41,730 bases of DNA from Paraburkholderia metrosideri. Lineage in GTDB: Bacteria; Pseudomonadota; Gammaproteobacteria; Burkholderiales; Burkholderiaceae. Position 1 is the stretch's first letter; each line of letters begins with the position of its first letter. The translations under genes and the position numbers were made by a program. The stretch lies in NCBI RefSeq assembly GCF_904848625.1, contig NZ_CAJHCP010000026.1:1-41730 (forward strand), read 5' to 3'. Positions 41,479 to 41,730 of the stretch are shown here, piece after piece. The notes under the pieces are model-generated. The model had not been told where the DNA came from. It did not search any database and saw only the letters and a program-made list of their open reading frames with translations.

Positions 41479-41504
41479 GTAAACCGTTAAATGAATACGT
41501 TTAC
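41479..41504. promoter_or_regulatory. Possible higBA operator
   Basis: GTAAAC and GTTTAC arms, 14 bases apart, in an AT-rich stretch just ahead of the higB start, with a TATACG-like -10 nearby on the minus strand. HigA proteins usually bind such dyads in their own promoter. The arms are short. Confidence 0.4.
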
Positions 41505-41619
41505 TTTCACCCCACCCGAGCGATCTGAACAGTCGGCCAGATGGCCAACGCGGAGTCCCGCCGCACGCCTTGCGCACGGCCGCCTTCACGAAATCGGGAC
41601 GAAAAAAAGCCGGCAAAAC

Positions 41620-41644
41620 TGAACCGACCCCGCAAAGTTGGACA
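41620..41644 (-). repeat. Terminal inverted repeat of an IS3-family element
   Basis: The stretch beginning TGAACCGACCCCGC and ending AGTTGGACA lies just outside the transposase stop, where an IS3-family end should be, and starts with the TGA common to such ends. The other end is outside the window. Between this point and higB (41505-41619) I see no gene. Confidence 0.6.
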
Positions 41645-41652
41645 GTTGTTGG

Positions 41653-41730
41653 CTAATGCCGTGAGGGCTGGGTTCTGTACATCACAGGACTCAGCCCTTT
41701 CAGCTTGAGCTTGATGCGGTGGTGATTGTA
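41653..41730 (-). CDS. IS3-family transposase, C-terminal end (cut by window edge)
   Basis: The last 25 codons read YNHHRIKLKLKGLSPV followed by MYRTQPSRH and TAG, the typical end of an IS3-group OrfB transposase (integrase core). The rest lies beyond the window. Completeness of the element cannot be judged here. Confidence 0.85.
   Translation of the reverse strand, partial: YNHHRIKLKLKGLSPVMYRTQPSRH

Overview
The window is high-GC DNA with the gene content and order of a beta-proteobacterium of the Burkholderia/Paraburkholderia group. The evidence is the order gmk-rpoZ-spoT behind yicC, the rph-rdgB-hemW operon, a Burkholderia-type trimeric porin, DUF2827 proteins and a YadA-type adhesin. 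Most of it looks like core chromosome with accessory patches. The genus call is inference from gene content; no rRNA is present.

Layout. (1) 1-7264: the 3' part of a trimeric autotransporter adhesin with a heptad-phased Ser/Thr/Asn-rich repeat stalk, then a TPR-glycosyltransferase-like protein, two overlapping DUF2827 paralogues and a small exported DUF4019 protein. This may be an adhesin plus its modification genes. (2) 7486-13421 (minus): one catabolic operon for an unknown carboxylate or sugar acid: TRAP binding protein, fused TRAP permease, LacI regulator, 2-hydroxyacid dehydrogenase and amidohydrolase, with a strong operator-like inverted repeat upstream. (3) 13667-17515 (minus): ribE, ribD, hemL and an EVE/PUA-like protein. 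(4) 17811-20694: Bcr/CflA-type exporter, a small orphan protein, a RidA protein and a small exported repeat protein. (5) 20934-23557: a possible small island between a tRNA-Ser 3'-end remnant and an intact tRNA-Ser. It carries a DUF1493 gene pair and a small gene behind a strongly structured leader. (6) 23613-30919: hemW-rdgB-rph (minus) diverging from yicC-gmk-rpoZ-spoT (plus). (7) 31074-34964: NinX-like protein, two identical tRNA-Arg genes, greB, a frameshifted transposase fragment, a porin, a candidate sRNA with its own terminator, and a small protein. (8) 35957-41730: a DnaQ-like exonuclease fused to a GIY-YIG nuclease, an exported chorismate mutase, two small proteins with a CRP-type palindrome between them, tRNA-Thr, fbp, a higA antitoxin with a broken higB toxin, and the end of an IS3-family element.

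The best candidates for something undescribed are the adhesin/TPR-GT/DUF2827 cluster, the tRNA-Ser-flanked segment with the DUF1493 pair and structured leader, and the sRNA-like locus at about 34600-34685. All calls come from reading sequence and remembered family features; no database search was run.
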